A DNA stretch of 64,000 nucleotides from Permianibacter fluminis (lineage in GTDB: Bacteria; Pseudomonadota; Gammaproteobacteria; Enterobacterales; Permianibacteraceae): positions 597,817 through 661,816 of the forward strand of contig NZ_JABMEG010000002.1 of NCBI RefSeq assembly GCF_013179735.1, read 5' to 3'. Of the stretch, positions 26,733-36,668 are shown piece by piece. The notes under the pieces are model-generated. The model did not search any database and was not told the DNA's origin. It was given only the letters and a program-made list of their open reading frames with translations. Both the position numbers and the translations under genes were made by a program. How positions within the stretch are numbered: the first letter of the stretch is position 1; the number at the start of each line of letters is the position of its first letter.

Positions 26733-27380
26733 GTGGAAAAATTTACCGTACTGAAAGGCTTGGCTGCCCCGATGGATCGCGCCAACGTTGATACCGACGC
26801 GATTATCCCGAAGCAATTCCTGAAGTCGATCAACCGCACCGGCTTCGGTCCGAACCTGTTCGATGAATGGCGCTATCTGGATCAGGGCGAGCCGGGCAAA
26901 GACAACAGCTCGCGGCCGCTGAACAAGGATTTCGTGCTGAATCAACCGCGGTTTCAGGGCGCGCAAGTGTTGCTGGCGCGCGAGAATTTCGGCTGCGGCT
27001 CCTCGCGTGAGCATGCGCCGTGGGCGCTGCTGGACTACGGCTTCCGCTGCATTCTGGCGCCGAGCTATGCCGATATTTTCTTCAACAACTGCTTCAAGAA
27101 CGGCATTCTGCCGATTGTGCTCGGCAATGACGTGATGGATACGCTGTTCGCCGAATGCGCGGCCAACGAAGGCTATACGCTGACGGTTGATTTGCCGAAC
27201 CAGACCATCACCAGCTCGGCCGGCACCACATTGAAATTCGACATCGACGCGCCGCGCAAGCACGTGCTGGTCAACGGTCTCGACGACATCGGTATGACCT
27301 TGCAGCATGTCGACGCCATCAAGACGTTTGAAGCCCAGCGCAAGGCCGAGCGGCCGTGGCTGTTCGGTGCGATTCGCTAA
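26733..27380 (+). CDS. leuD: 3-isopropylmalate dehydratase small subunit
   Basis: This encodes 215 residues. The family motifs are present: [15 protein letters not shown] near the start and [16 protein letters not shown], which forms part of the active site with LeuC. A GTG start at 26733 is chosen because [22 protein letters not shown] matches the LeuD N-terminus; a GTG 14 codons upstream would read through the repeat element. The gene is separated from leuC by the REP-like hairpin, which could change the LeuC to LeuD ratio. Confidence 0.96.
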   Translation: MEKFTVLKGLAAPMDRANVDTDAIIPKQFLKSINRTGFGPNLFDEWRYLDQGEPGKDNSSRPLNKDFVLNQPRFQGAQVLLARENFGCGSSREHAPWALLDYGFRCILAPSYADIFFNNCFKNGILPIVLGNDVMDTLFAECAANEGYTLTVDLPNQTITSSAGTTLKFDIDAPRKHVLVNGLDDIGMTLQHVDAIKTFEAQRKAERPWLFGAIR

Positions 27381-27422
27381 ATCCACGTAATCAAAGCCAG
27401 TTTTATCCAACAGGAATTGAAC

Positions 27423-28490
27423 ATGAGCAAGAACGTATTGCTGTTGCCGGGTGACGGCATTGGTCCGGAAATCATGGCGCAGGCCGTGCGCGTGCTGGAC
27501 GCGCTGAAGAAAGATGGTCTGAAGATTGAAACCGAAACCGCGTTGATCGGCGGCTGTGCCGTTGATGCCACCGGCAAGCCACTGCCGGACGAAACGCTGA
27601 AGCTGGCGCTCGCTGCGGATGCGGTGTTACTCGCCGCCGTCGGCGGTCCGAAGTACGACACCCTGCCACGTGAGCAACGCCCGGAGCGCGGTCTGCTCGG
27701 CATTCGCAAGGCGATGAACGTGTTCGCCAACCTGCGGCCGGCCAGCGTCTATGCCGAACTGGCCGATGCTTCGACGCTGAAACCGGAAGTGGTGGCCGGG
27801 CTCGACATCATGATCATCCGCGAGCTGGTCGGCGACATTTATTTTGGTGAGCCGCGTGGCATCGAAGTGCGCAACGGCGAGCGGGTCGGCTTCAATACCA
27901 TGATCTACAGCGAGAGCGAGATCCGTCGCATCGCCCACGTCGCCTTCCGCACCGCCCAGAAGCGCAACAAGAAAGTCTGTTCGGTCGACAAGATGAACGT
28001 GCTCGAATGCACCCAGCTGTGGCGTGATGTCGTCATCGAAGTGGGCAAGGAGTATCCGGATGTCGAGCTGTCGCACATGCTGGTTGACAACGCTGCGATG
28101 CAGCTCATCCGCAACCCCAAGCAGTTCGACGTCATGGTCACCGGCAATATTTTCGGCGACATCCTGTCCGACGCCGCGTCGATGCTGACCGGTTCGATCG
28201 GCATGCTGGCCTCGGCCTCACTCGATGAAAACAACAAAGGCTTGTACGAGCCGATCCACGGTTCGGCACCGGATATCGCCGGCAAGAACCTCGCCAACCC
28301 GTTGGCAATGATCCTGTCGGTGGCGATGATGCTGCGCTATTCGCTGAACGAAGTTGCTGCGGCTGATCGCATTGAAGCGGCCGTCAGGAAAGTGCTGGCA
28401 CAGGGCTATCGCACCGGTGATATCTACACCGAAGGCAAGACCAAGGTCGGCACCAAGGAAATGGGCGACGCGGTTCTGGCTGCGTTGTAA
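27423..28490 (+). CDS. leuB: 3-isopropylmalate dehydrogenase
   Basis: This encodes 355 residues. It carries out the NAD-dependent oxidation and decarboxylation of 3-isopropylmalate to 2-oxoisocaproate. Recognisable stretches are [12 protein letters not shown], the substrate Arg region [21 protein letters not shown], the metal-site [17 protein letters not shown], and [15 protein letters not shown] near the cofactor. The ATG at 27423 follows CAGGAA. It is the last gene of leuCDB; the next gene is convergent. Confidence 0.97.
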   Translation: MSKNVLLLPGDGIGPEIMAQAVRVLDALKKDGLKIETETALIGGCAVDATGKPLPDETLKLALAADAVLLAAVGGPKYDTLPREQRPERGLLGIRKAMNVFANLRPASVYAELADASTLKPEVVAGLDIMIIRELVGDIYFGEPRGIEVRNGERVGFNTMIYSESEIRRIAHVAFRTAQKRNKKVCSVDKMNVLECTQLWRDVVIEVGKEYPDVELSHMLVDNAAMQLIRNPKQFDVMVTGNIFGDILSDAASMLTGSIGMLASASLDENNKGLYEPIHGSAPDIAGKNLANPLAMILSVAMMLRYSLNEVAAADRIEAAVRKVLAQGYRTGDIYTEGKTKVGTKEMGDAVLAAL

Positions 28491-28530
28491 GTCTCGGTTG
28501 TCGGCAGGAGCGGGCACGCCCGCTCCTGCA

Positions 28531-29121
28531 TCAAGGGATTGTGGTCGGGTTGCAGCCGGCCTCTCTCAGCAGCCGGCAAAGCCCAATCAGGGGCAAGCCA
28601 ATCAGCGCGCTGGGGTCGTCCGAGCGTATCCAGTCAAACAGGCTGATGCCGAGTCCTTCGACCTTGAAGCTGCCGGCGCAATCGAGCGGTTGCTCCTTCT
28701 TTATATAGGCAGCAATTTCAGCCGGGCTCAGTTGCCGCAGCTGGACGGTGGTCGTGACATTGACCCGTTCGGCCTGGCCGTCCGGCGCCAGCAGGCAGAG
28801 CGCGCTGTGGAACAGCACGGTTTTGCAGGACATTTGTTCCAATTGAGCCTGTGCCCGTTCTGCGCTGCCGGGTTTACCCAACAGCAGGCCGCCGCAATCG
28901 GCCGTCTGGTCACTACCGATTACCCAGGCCTTCGGCCAGTTTCTGGCGACCGCGCGGGCTTTGTCCTCGGCTAGACGCAGCGCCAGATCGGCCGGCGGTT
29001 CGCCGGCCAGCGGCGTTTCATCGACATCCGGGCGTACAATCTCGAACGTCAGCCCCAACTGGGATAACTGACGGGCCCGGTACGGTGAACCGGAGGCCAG
29101 AATCAGTGGAATCGGGGTCAT
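28531..29121 (-). CDS. yceF: Maf-family nucleotide pyrophosphatase (YceF type)
   Basis: This encodes 196 residues. The Maf motif ASGSPYRARQLSQLGL opens the protein and GSDQTADCGG supplies the acidic catalytic region. In Escherichia coli YceF hydrolyses 7-methyl-GTP and the same subgroup is encoded next to yceD, as here. The ATG at 29121 fits the family start; an in-frame start eight codons upstream is possible. It is divergent from yceD with 68 bases between. Confidence 0.9.
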   Translation of the reverse strand: MTPIPLILASGSPYRARQLSQLGLTFEIVRPDVDETPLAGEPPADLALRLAEDKARAVARNWPKAWVIGSDQTADCGGLLLGKPGSAERAQAQLEQMSCKTVLFHSALCLLAPDGQAERVNVTTTVQLRQLSPAEIAAYIKKEQPLDCAGSFKVEGLGISLFDWIRSDDPSALIGLPLIGLCRLLREAGCNPTTIP

Positions 29122-29189
29122 GGTCAGCAAGTCCCTGTTTGGCAATTAGTTTTGACGAAAGGGGGGGCCATCGCTACAATCGCGCCCCT

Positions 29190-29726
29190 ATGCGTGACCA
29201 GCGGCCCCCGGAGCGCCTTGCGCCCCACAAGTTTGCCAGCCAAAACGCCGTGTGTTCCGGTGTTTGGCCACTCGCGCAGTTTGACCGGTTATTGCCTTCG
29301 CTGACCAGCGAAGACGGCGAGGTCAAATGTGATTTGCGCGGAGCATTGGACGGCATGCGCCGGCCGTTGCTTGTCGCGCATGTGCAAGCGGATTTGCATT
29401 TGCAATGCCAGACCTGTTTGCAGCCAATGCTGCATCGCGTTGATCACGAATTCACGCTCTGCGTGGTGAAAGACGATGATGAAGCCGACGAACTCAGCGA
29501 AGATCTGGATCCGCTGATTCTCGAAGACGATAACGAAGAAATCAGCACCCGCGATTTGTTCGAAGACGAATTGATTTTGAGTCTGCCGGTCGTGGCCAAC
29601 CATGAACCGGGAGCTTGTGGAGTCGCAGTGCCCGCACTGCAGTCTGCCGCAGAAGAACCGAAAGCATCGACCAAAGAGAATCCGTTCGCGGTTTTGGCCG
29701 GGCTGAAGAAACCAGGCCAATCGTAA
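29190..29726 (+). CDS. yceD: YceD/DUF177 protein (23S rRNA accumulation)
   Basis: This encodes 178 residues. It carries the DUF177 signature: LQCQTCLQPMLHRVDHEFTL with a conserved Cys pair, an acidic region (DDEADELSEDLDPLILEDD), and a C-terminal ELILSLPVVANHEPGAC. YceD-like proteins are needed for 23S rRNA accumulation in plants and bacteria. The ATG at 29190 is preferred since the frame upstream runs opposite yceF. It is the first gene of the rpmF-plsX-fab cluster. Confidence 0.92.
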   Translation: MRDQRPPERLAPHKFASQNAVCSGVWPLAQFDRLLPSLTSEDGEVKCDLRGALDGMRRPLLVAHVQADLHLQCQTCLQPMLHRVDHEFTLCVVKDDDEADELSEDLDPLILEDDNEEISTRDLFEDELILSLPVVANHEPGACGVAVPALQSAAEEPKASTKENPFAVLAGLKKPGQS

Positions 29727-29799
29727 GGCGACCGTAGCGGTCACAACGATTTGCCGTTATTGAATTGCAGTTACTGAATTGTAGTGAGGAGTTAAAGCC

Positions 29800-29964
29800 A
29801 TGGCCGTTCAACAGAACAAAAAGTCCCGTGCGCGTCGCGACATGCGTCGTGGTCACGACAAGCTGACCAACCCGACTCTGTCGGTTGACCAGGAAAGCGG
29901 CGAGACTCATCGTCGTCACCACGTCACCGCCGACGGTTTCTATCGCGGTCGCAAAGTCATCTAA
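29800..29964 (+). CDS. rpmF: 50S ribosomal protein L32
   Basis: This encodes 54 residues beginning [20 protein letters not shown] and ending GFYRGRKVI, which matches bacterial L32 through its length. The four Cys of zinc-binding L32 variants are absent, as in Escherichia coli. A strong GAGGAG ribosome binding site precedes the ATG. It lies between yceD and plsX, the conserved order that couples ribosome and lipid synthesis genes. Confidence 0.97.
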   Translation: MAVQQNKKSRARRDMRRGHDKLTNPTLSVDQESGETHRRHHVTADGFYRGRKVI

Positions 29965-30002
29965 CTGGCTTTTACGTAAAACAACAACAGAGATTAGCCA
30001 AC

Positions 30003-31031
30003 GTGACCCAAGTCACTCTGGCGATCGACTGCATGGGGGGCGATTACGGCCCCCCAGTTACTATCCCCGCAGCGTTGACCGCGCTCGACAAGCACCCGGA
30101 TCTGCAGCTCGTCCTTGTAGGCGATGAGGCAGCGATTCGGGCTTTGTTGCGTCAGCGCAATGCGGAGCAGCACCCACGTCTCCGGATCCGTCATACGACC
30201 GAAGTGGTGCTGATGGATGACAAGCCGTCGGTCGCGTTGCGTTCGAAAAAAGATTCGTCATTGCGCGTTGCCCTGCAAATGGTTCGCGACGGCGAGGCTC
30301 AGGCCTGCGTGTCGGCTGGCAACACTGGCGCCCTGATGGCGCTGGCGCGCTTTGTCGTCAAAATGCTGCCGGGAATTGATCGGCCTGCGATTTGCACCAA
30401 GCTGCCGACCATGACCGGTCACTGCCACATGCTCGATCTGGGCGCCAACATCGATTGCGATGCTGAAGCTTTGTTCCAGTTCGCGGTGATGGGCTCGGTC
30501 GTTGCCAGCGCCGTGGATGGTTTGAGTTCGCCATCGGTCGGCTTGCTGAATGTTGGCGAGGAAGAAATCAAAGGCAATGAGCAGGTGAAAAAGGCCGCTC
30601 AATTGCTCGGCAATACGCCAGCGATTCGCTACATCGGTTTTGTCGAAGGCAACGGCATTTATGCCGGTGAAGCCGATGTGATTGTCTGTGATGGCTTTGT
30701 CGGCAATGCCGTGCTCAAAGCCAGCGAAGGCATCGTCAAACTGGTGATGGCGAAACTGAAAGACGAATTTACCCACAGCTGGATCAGCAAGATTCGTGCT
30801 GCGGTCGCGATGCCGGTATTGAAGTCATTTCGTAACCGGTTGAACCCCGACCAGTACAATGGCGCCAGTCTGGTAGGCTTGGATGGCATCGTCATCAAGA
30901 GCCACGGCGGTGCCAATGAGGCCGCAACGGTCTGCGCTATTGAAGAAGCGATCAAGGAAGTCCACTACAACGTGCCGCAGAAAATCCGCAGCGAAATCGA
31001 AGCGCTTCTGGTGAGCCGAGCCGTTTCCTGA
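30003..31031 (+). CDS. plsX: Phosphate acyltransferase PlsX
   Basis: This encodes 342 residues with a GTG start. It converts acyl-ACP to acyl-phosphate, the donor for the first step of phospholipid synthesis. The family markers IDCMGGDYGPPVTIPAAL at the start, VSAGNTGALMA, and the C-terminal GLDGIVIKSHGGA are all present. It is peripheral membrane associated in other bacteria. It is followed 69 bases later by fabH. Confidence 0.97.
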   Translation: MTQVTLAIDCMGGDYGPPVTIPAALTALDKHPDLQLVLVGDEAAIRALLRQRNAEQHPRLRIRHTTEVVLMDDKPSVALRSKKDSSLRVALQMVRDGEAQACVSAGNTGALMALARFVVKMLPGIDRPAICTKLPTMTGHCHMLDLGANIDCDAEALFQFAVMGSVVASAVDGLSSPSVGLLNVGEEEIKGNEQVKKAAQLLGNTPAIRYIGFVEGNGIYAGEADVIVCDGFVGNAVLKASEGIVKLVMAKLKDEFTHSWISKIRAAVAMPVLKSFRNRLNPDQYNGASLVGLDGIVIKSHGGANEAATVCAIEEAIKEVHYNVPQKIRSEIEALLVSRAVS

Positions 31032-31100
31032 GACGGCTTGGCTACAGCAGCCTGCTTTGCCTGTGCAAGTAGCTTGAACATCAACCGGCGTGAAGACAGC

Positions 31101-32090
31101 GTGACAACTCAAAAATCGACCTACAGCAAGATTCTGGGCACCGGTAGCTTTCTTCCGGAGAAAGCACTGACCAATTTTGATCTGGAAAAATTGGTCGAGA
31201 CCAACGATGCCTGGATTGTTGAACGCACCGGTATCCGCAAGCGTCACGTCGCCGGCGCCAATGAATCCGCGTCAACGATGGGTACCGAAGCGGCCAAACG
31301 GGCGATTGCCATGGCTGGTATTCGCACCGAAGACATCGGCATGATCGTGGTGGGTACTGCGACGCCGGATCGGGTGTTCCCGAGTGTGGCGGCGTTGGTT
31401 CAACGCAATCTGGGCTTGGCCGGTATCCCGGCGTTTGATTTGACGGCGGCCTGTTCCGGTTTTGTTTACGGCCTTAGCGTTGCCGATCAATACATCAAAT
31501 CCGGTGCAATCAAATACGCACTGGTCATCGGTGCCGAATGCCTGACCCGTATCATCAACTGGCAGGACCGGACCACCTGTATTCTGTTCGGTGATGGTGC
31601 CGGCGCGGTTGTCCTGGGTGCTAGTGAAGAACCGGGCATTCTGTCGACCCATATCCATGCCGACGGCTCTTACGAAGATCTGTTGTACTGTCCGAATCCG
31701 CTGCCGAATGATCCGGAGCGGGACGATCCGAAAGACAAAGAACGGTTCATCGTCATGCGTGGCAATGAAGTGTTCAAGGTTGCGGTTCGTACGCTCAGCA
31801 ACATCGTGGATGAAACGCTGACGGCGAATGGACTCAGCAAGTCCGATATCGATTGGCTGATTCCGCATCAAGCCAATATGCGCATCATTCAGGCCATTGC
31901 CAACAAGCTGGACATGCCCATGGAGCGCGTTGTGGTCACCATCGGTGACCATGGCAACACCTCCAGCGCCTCGATTCCGTTGGCACTCGATGCTGCGGTC
32001 CGTGACGGTCGGGTTCAGCGCGGCCAGACCTTGTTGATGGAAGCCTTTGGTGGCGGTTTCACCTGGGGCTCGGCACTGGTCCGGTTCTGA
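31101..32090 (+). CDS. fabH: 3-oxoacyl-ACP synthase III
   Basis: This encodes 329 residues with a GTG start chosen because homology begins at [19 protein letters not shown]; the open frame extends 21 codons upstream. It condenses acetyl-CoA with malonyl-ACP to initiate fatty acid synthesis. The catalytic triad is Cys118 (TAACSGF), His256 (IPHQANMR) and Asn286 (DHGNTSSAS). The spacing and motifs match the standard FabH, with the typical ...DDPKD... linker. Confidence 0.97.
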   Translation: MTTQKSTYSKILGTGSFLPEKALTNFDLEKLVETNDAWIVERTGIRKRHVAGANESASTMGTEAAKRAIAMAGIRTEDIGMIVVGTATPDRVFPSVAALVQRNLGLAGIPAFDLTAACSGFVYGLSVADQYIKSGAIKYALVIGAECLTRIINWQDRTTCILFGDGAGAVVLGASEEPGILSTHIHADGSYEDLLYCPNPLPNDPERDDPKDKERFIVMRGNEVFKVAVRTLSNIVDETLTANGLSKSDIDWLIPHQANMRIIQAIANKLDMPMERVVVTIGDHGNTSSASIPLALDAAVRDGRVQRGQTLLMEAFGGGFTWGSALVRF

Positions 32091-32135
32091 TTTTTCCTAT
32101 CGAAGTTCGATGAAATTCTCACTGGCGTGATTGCA

Positions 32136-33059
32136 ATGACTACAGCTTTTGTCTTTCCCGGTCAGGGTTCGCAAAGCGTCGGCATGTTGTCGACGTTTGC
32201 CGATGAAAATGTCGTGCGCGAAACCTTCGCCGAAGCCCGCGATGCCCTCGGCTACGATCTGTGGGCGCTGTGCCAGCACGGCCCGGAAACCGATTTGAAT
32301 GTGACCTGGCGGACCCAGCCAGCCCTACTGACCGCCAGCGTGGCGTTGTATCGCCTGTGGTTGTCGCGTGATGGCGCCCAGCCGGCGCTGCTGGCCGGAC
32401 ACAGCCTCGGCGAATACTCGGCGCTGGTCTGTAGCGGCGCGCTGGCATTTGCCGATGCCGTGAAGCTGGTCGAAGCGCGTGGCAAGTTCATGCAGGAAGC
32501 GGTGCCGGAAGGGCAGGGCAAAATGGCCGCCATTCTCGGTCTCGATGATGCCGACATTCAGGCCGCCTGCGATGAAAGTGCGCAAGGCGAAGTGGTCGCG
32601 CCGGTCAATTTCAATTCGCCCGGTCAGGTGGTGATTGCCGGTAATGCAGCGGCGGTTGAGCGGGCGATGGAAGCGTGCAAGGCCAAAGGCGCCAAGCGGG
32701 CGTTGCCGCTGAATGTCTCGGCGCCGTCGCATTGCCTGTTGATGAAACCGGCGGCCGAGCGGCTTGCCACACTGCTGCAACAAATCACGATCAACATGCC
32801 GGCCATTTCAGTGATCAATAACGTCGATGTCGCCATCGAAACCGATCCGGCAAAAATTCGCGATGCCCTAGTTCGCCAGCTGTATCGTCCGGTGCGTTGG
32901 ACCGAAAGCGTGCAAGCCTTGGCGGCCAGTGGTGTCACCCGGCTGATTGAGTGCGGTTCAGGCGCGGTACTGGCGGGGCTCGCCAAGCGCATCAACAAAG
33001 AATTGACTGCCACCAGCGTGCAGGACAAAACGGCATTTGACGCCGCGTTGGCCGGCTGA
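32136..33059 (+). CDS. fabD: Malonyl-CoA:ACP transacylase
   Basis: This encodes 307 residues. It transfers malonyl from CoA to ACP. FPGQGSQ opens the protein and the catalytic serine is in GHSLGEYSALV (Ser90), with QPALLTAS before it and the His region SAPSHCLLM later. The ATG at 32136 is preferred over a GTG three codons upstream. Confidence 0.97.
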   Translation: MTTAFVFPGQGSQSVGMLSTFADENVVRETFAEARDALGYDLWALCQHGPETDLNVTWRTQPALLTASVALYRLWLSRDGAQPALLAGHSLGEYSALVCSGALAFADAVKLVEARGKFMQEAVPEGQGKMAAILGLDDADIQAACDESAQGEVVAPVNFNSPGQVVIAGNAAAVERAMEACKAKGAKRALPLNVSAPSHCLLMKPAAERLATLLQQITINMPAISVINNVDVAIETDPAKIRDALVRQLYRPVRWTESVQALAASGVTRLIECGSGAVLAGLAKRINKELTATSVQDKTAFDAALAG

Positions 33060-33112
33060 GCGGGGCGCCGCGGCAATCTGCCAGCGGGTTAATTGAGCAA
33101 AAGGAAGCGAAC

Positions 33113-33865
33113 ATGAATCTGGATCTGAACGGCAAGCTCGCGCTGGTCACCGGCGCCAGCCGTGGTATCGGCAAAGCGATTGCCTTGCAGCTTGGCAAGC
33201 AAGGCGCGACTGTTGTTGGCACTGCGACCTCGGACGCCGGCGCAGACAGCATCAGCCGCTACTTCGCCGAGCATGGCGTCAAGGGTAAGGGGCTGATGGT
33301 CAACGTTGCCGATGCCGCGTCAGTGGAAGCGCTGATGACCGCCATCGAAAAAGAATTCGGCAAAGCGCCTGATGTACTCGTCAACAACGCCGGCATCACC
33401 CGCGACAATCTGCTGATGCGGATGAAAGATGATGAGTGGGATTCGATTATCAATACCAATCTGTCGTCGATTTACCGGCTCAGCAAAGCCTGCCTGCGCA
33501 GCATGATGAAAGCGCGCTGGGGCCGCATCATCACCATCGGTTCCGTCGTGGGTACAATGGGCAACGCTGGCCAGAGCAATTACGCGGCCGCCAAAGCCGG
33601 TGTCATCGGTTTTTCGAAGGCCTTGGCCCGGGAAGTCGGTTCGCGCGGCATCACCGCCAACGTGGTGGCACCGGGCTTCATTGAAACCGACATGACCCAT
33701 GCGCTTTCTGAAGAACAGAAAGAAAAGCTGTCGACCCAGATCCCGCTGGCCAAACTTGGTCAGGCGGAAGACATCGCGGCGGCGGTCGGTTTCCTGGCCT
33801 CAGAAGCGGCCGGTTACATCACCGGCGAGACTTTGCACGTCAACGGTGGAATGAATATGGCGTAA
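33113..33865 (+). CDS. fabG: 3-oxoacyl-ACP reductase
   Basis: This encodes 250 residues, a short-chain dehydrogenase. It reduces 3-oxoacyl-ACP with NADPH. The cofactor motif TGASRGIG, the NNAG motif and the catalytic SNYAAAK with the upstream Ser (IGSVVG) are present, and the C-terminus GETLHVNGGMNM is typical of FabG. An AAGGAAG ribosome binding site precedes the ATG. Confidence 0.97.
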   Translation: MNLDLNGKLALVTGASRGIGKAIALQLGKQGATVVGTATSDAGADSISRYFAEHGVKGKGLMVNVADAASVEALMTAIEKEFGKAPDVLVNNAGITRDNLLMRMKDDEWDSIINTNLSSIYRLSKACLRSMMKARWGRIITIGSVVGTMGNAGQSNYAAAKAGVIGFSKALAREVGSRGITANVVAPGFIETDMTHALSEEQKEKLSTQIPLAKLGQAEDIAAAVGFLASEAAGYITGETLHVNGGMNMA

Positions 33866-34064
33866 GTTCGTCGGTTCGTTGCTGCACCGCTTTGGTGCGA
33901 AAACATCCAGAACTTGCGCTAAGTAGTTGTTAAATCGCCGCATTTCGACAAGAATGTGGCGGTTTTTCTGGTCGAACCAGCAGCCGACCGGCGGTGCCCA
34001 AGCTTGCAAATGGGGGCCGAATCCATAAACTAGCTGCCTCGCTTGTCTAGAGGAATGTATTTCC

Positions 34065-34301
34065 ATGAGCACTATCGAAGAACGCGTCAAGAAAATCGTT
34101 GTGGAGCAGCTTGGCGTAAAAGAAGAAGACGTCAATGCCGAAGCTTCCTTCGTTGACGATCTGGGCGCCGATTCGCTGGACACCGTTGAATTGGTTATGG
34201 CGCTGGAAGAAGAGTTTGATCTGGAAATCCCGGATGAAGAAGCCGAGAAGATCAGCACTGTTCAAGCAGCCATTGATTACATCAAGGCCAACAGCAACTA
34301 A
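34065..34301 (+). CDS. acpP: Acyl carrier protein
   Basis: This encodes 78 residues, strongly acidic. The phosphopantetheine attachment serine is Ser37 in [13 protein letters not shown]. It carries growing acyl chains for the neighbouring Fab enzymes and for PlsX. About 200 bases separate it from fabG, enough for its own promoter as is usual for this abundant protein, and a strong terminator follows. Confidence 0.98.
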   Translation: MSTIEERVKKIVVEQLGVKEEDVNAEASFVDDLGADSLDTVELVMALEEEFDLEIPDEEAEKISTVQAAIDYIKANSN

Positions 34302-34339
34302 GTCTTCGTTGCGACTGCGCTTTGTCTGTAACAAATAAA

Positions 34340-34371
34340 AAAAACGGGCGGCTTTCCAGTCGCCCGTTTTT
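34340..34371. terminator. Intrinsic terminator between acpP and fabF
   Basis: An 11-bp stem AAAAACGGGCG (34340-34350) with CGCCCGTTTTT (34361-34371) has a ten-base loop. It lies 38 bases after acpP and ends 32 bases before fabF, so fabF expression depends on readthrough or on a very close promoter. Confidence 0.85.
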
Positions 34372-34403
34372 CACTTGAAGACATCTCCCAGGGAGGACCG
34401 CAC

Positions 34404-35642
34404 GTGGTCAAACGACGCGTCGTGGTGACTGGCCTTGGCATGCTCTCGCCGCTTGGCCTCACCGTCAATGAAAGCTGGGACGGCATCAAAGCCGGCCGCA
34501 GTGGAGCTGCCTCCATTGAAGCTTTCGACACCACCAATTTCTCGACCCGCTTTTCCGCTTCGGTAAAAGGCTTCAATCCGGAAGCTTACATGCCGGCCAA
34601 AGATGCCCGTCGGATGGATTCGTTCATCCAGCTCGGCATGGCTGCCGGTGTGCAGGCCTTTCAGGATTCCGGCTTGGTTGTCACCGAAGAAAATGCTGCT
34701 CGCATCGGGTGCCTCGTTGGCGCCGGTATCGGCGGTCTCGGCACCATTGAACAAAATCACGATGCGCTCCGCGATGGCGGTCCGCGCAAAGTGTCGCCGT
34801 TCTTTGTGCCGGGTTCGATCATCAATATGGTGTCGGGCAATCTGTCGATTCAGTTCGGCTTGCGCGGCCCCAACCTGGCGATCGTTACGGCCTGTACTTC
34901 CGGCGCGCACAGCATCGGTCACGCTGCCCGCATCATCATGTACGGCGACGCCGATGTCATGGTGGCCGGTGGCGCCGAAGATGCGACCACGCCGCTCGGT
35001 CTGGCCGGTTTCGGCGCGGCCCGGTCGCTGTCGACCCGCAATGATGAGCCGACCAAGGCTTCGCGGCCTTGGGATCGCGATCGTGATGGTTTCGTGCTCG
35101 GTAACGGCGCCGGTGTGCTGGTGCTGGAAGAGTACGAACACGCGAAAAAACGCGGCGCGAAAATTTATGCAGAGCTGATCGGCTTCGGCATGTCGGGTGA
35201 TGCTTACCACATGACCTCACCGCCGGAAAATGGTGCCGGTGCGGCTTTGTCGATGGCCAGCGCGTTGAAAGATGCCGGTCTCAATCCGGACCAGATCGAT
35301 TACATCAACGCCCATGGCACCTCGACCAAAGCGGGCGATGCCGCCGAGACGATGGCGATCAAGCATGTGTTCGCTGCCGAAGCCAAGAAGGTGATGGTCA
35401 GCTCAACCAAGTCGATGACCGGCCATTTGCTGGGTGCGGCGGGTGCAGTCGAAGCGATTATCAGCATCCTGGCTTTGCGTGATCAGGTGGTGCCGCCGAC
35501 CATTAATCTGGATAATCCGGATGAAGGTTGCGACCTCGATTATGTGCCTCACACGGCGCGGCAAGCGAAGCTGGATGTCGTCATGTCGAACTCGTTCGGA
35601 TTTGGCGGTACCAACGGCACGCTGGTCTTCAAAAAGATCTAA
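34404..35642 (+). CDS. fabF: 3-oxoacyl-ACP synthase II
   Basis: This encodes 412 residues with a GTG start preceded by GGGAGG. It elongates acyl chains by condensing acyl-ACP with malonyl-ACP. The catalytic residues are Cys164 (TACTSGAHS), His304 ([12 protein letters not shown]) and His341 ([12 protein letters not shown]), at the positions normal for FabF. No fabA or fabB is in the window. Confidence 0.97.
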   Translation: MVKRRVVVTGLGMLSPLGLTVNESWDGIKAGRSGAASIEAFDTTNFSTRFSASVKGFNPEAYMPAKDARRMDSFIQLGMAAGVQAFQDSGLVVTEENAARIGCLVGAGIGGLGTIEQNHDALRDGGPRKVSPFFVPGSIINMVSGNLSIQFGLRGPNLAIVTACTSGAHSIGHAARIIMYGDADVMVAGGAEDATTPLGLAGFGAARSLSTRNDEPTKASRPWDRDRDGFVLGNGAGVLVLEEYEHAKKRGAKIYAELIGFGMSGDAYHMTSPPENGAGAALSMASALKDAGLNPDQIDYINAHGTSTKAGDAAETMAIKHVFAAEAKKVMVSSTKSMTGHLLGAAGAVEAIISILALRDQVVPPTINLDNPDEGCDLDYVPHTARQAKLDVVMSNSFGFGGTNGTLVFKKI

Positions 35643-35700
35643 GGCGTACGCGGCTATCGGTATCGATACCGCTGCTGACGCCGTTGTCTTTGACGTGTGT

Positions 35701-35740
35701 AACGCCCGGTCAGGCTCTGCCTGCCCGGGCGTTTTGATTT
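35701..35740. terminator. Intrinsic terminator after fabF
   Basis: An extended hairpin is formed by AACGCCCGG (35701-35709) with CCGGGCGTT (35725-35733) and an inner CAGGC/GCCTG pair, followed by TTGATTTT. It separates fabF from pabC. Confidence 0.8.
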
Positions 35741-35827
35741 TCTGCCCGGACACGAGCGCAGATCGTGGCAAACCCTGCACCGAAATCGGCAACCGATGGC
35801 GAATGAAAACGGACCGTGGACCAACAC

Positions 35828-36652
35828 ATGACTGACAGCTGGCTGGATGGCATTCCGTGCGACCGCATTGCGGTGGATGATCGCGCGCTGCTGTTTGGCG
35901 ACAGCTGTTTCACCACGATTGCCGTCCGTGATGGCCAGCCAGAATTGTGGCCACGCCACCGCGAGCGGCTGCAACAGAGTCTGCTGCGACTGCAATTTCC
36001 GGTGCTGGATCTGAACCTGCTGACGCAGGAAGTCATGGCGGCGTGTGCAGGCGTTGAACGCGCGATTTTGCGGGTGACGCTGACCCGGGGCGCTGGTGGC
36101 CGTGGTTACGCCTTGCCCGTTGCAGGCAACGTCCGGCGGCTGCTGCTGCGACGGGATTGGCCGGCGGACATTGATCAGCGTGGCCGCGATGGCGTGCAAT
36201 TGCGCTGGTGCGAAACGCAGCTGTCGGAACAACCGCTGCTGGCCGGATTAAAACACGGCAATCGGCTGGAGCAGGTGTTGGCGCGTGCCGAGTGGCAGGA
36301 CGCCCGCATCGCCGAAGGCTTGATGTGTGATCGCAACGGTCATGTGATCGAAGGCACGACCAGCAATCTGTTTTTCTGCAATGCTGATGGCCATTGGTGC
36401 ACGCCAGCGCTGGATCGCTGTGGCGTGGCCGGGGTCATGCGCGCCGAGTTGCTGGCGCGGTTTCAGGCGCAGGGCATCAACGTAGCGCAAGGTGATTATT
36501 CGATGGCCGATGTGCAGACAGCGACCGAAGTGTTTATCTGCAACAGCATCATCGGCTTGTGGCCGGTGCTGGCGCTGGCGGACCGGCGCTGGGTCATCGG
36601 CGAACAAACCCGTCGCCTGCAACAGGCCATTGGCCGGAGCGTTTCGCCATGA
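35828..36652 (+). CDS. pabC: Aminodeoxychorismate lyase
   Basis: This encodes 274 residues. It is a PLP-dependent enzyme that releases pyruvate from 4-amino-4-deoxychorismate to give p-aminobenzoate for folate. The PLP lysine is Lys142 in LAGLKHGNRLEQVL, and EGTTSNLFF is the phosphate-binding region. A GTG four codons upstream is an alternative start. It sits between fabF and mltG as in many gammaproteobacteria. Confidence 0.92.
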   Translation: MTDSWLDGIPCDRIAVDDRALLFGDSCFTTIAVRDGQPELWPRHRERLQQSLLRLQFPVLDLNLLTQEVMAACAGVERAILRVTLTRGAGGRGYALPVAGNVRRLLLRRDWPADIDQRGRDGVQLRWCETQLSEQPLLAGLKHGNRLEQVLARAEWQDARIAEGLMCDRNGHVIEGTTSNLFFCNADGHWCTPALDRCGVAGVMRAELLARFQAQGINVAQGDYSMADVQTATEVFICNSIIGLWPVLALADRRWVIGEQTRRLQQAIGRSVSP

Positions 36653-36668
36653 GCAGGAGCGTTTTGCC

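Noticed and set aside
36492..36668. N-terminal extension of mltG into pabC
   Set aside because: The extension is the shifted reading of pabC, and the membrane helix expected at the MltG start begins at 36669.
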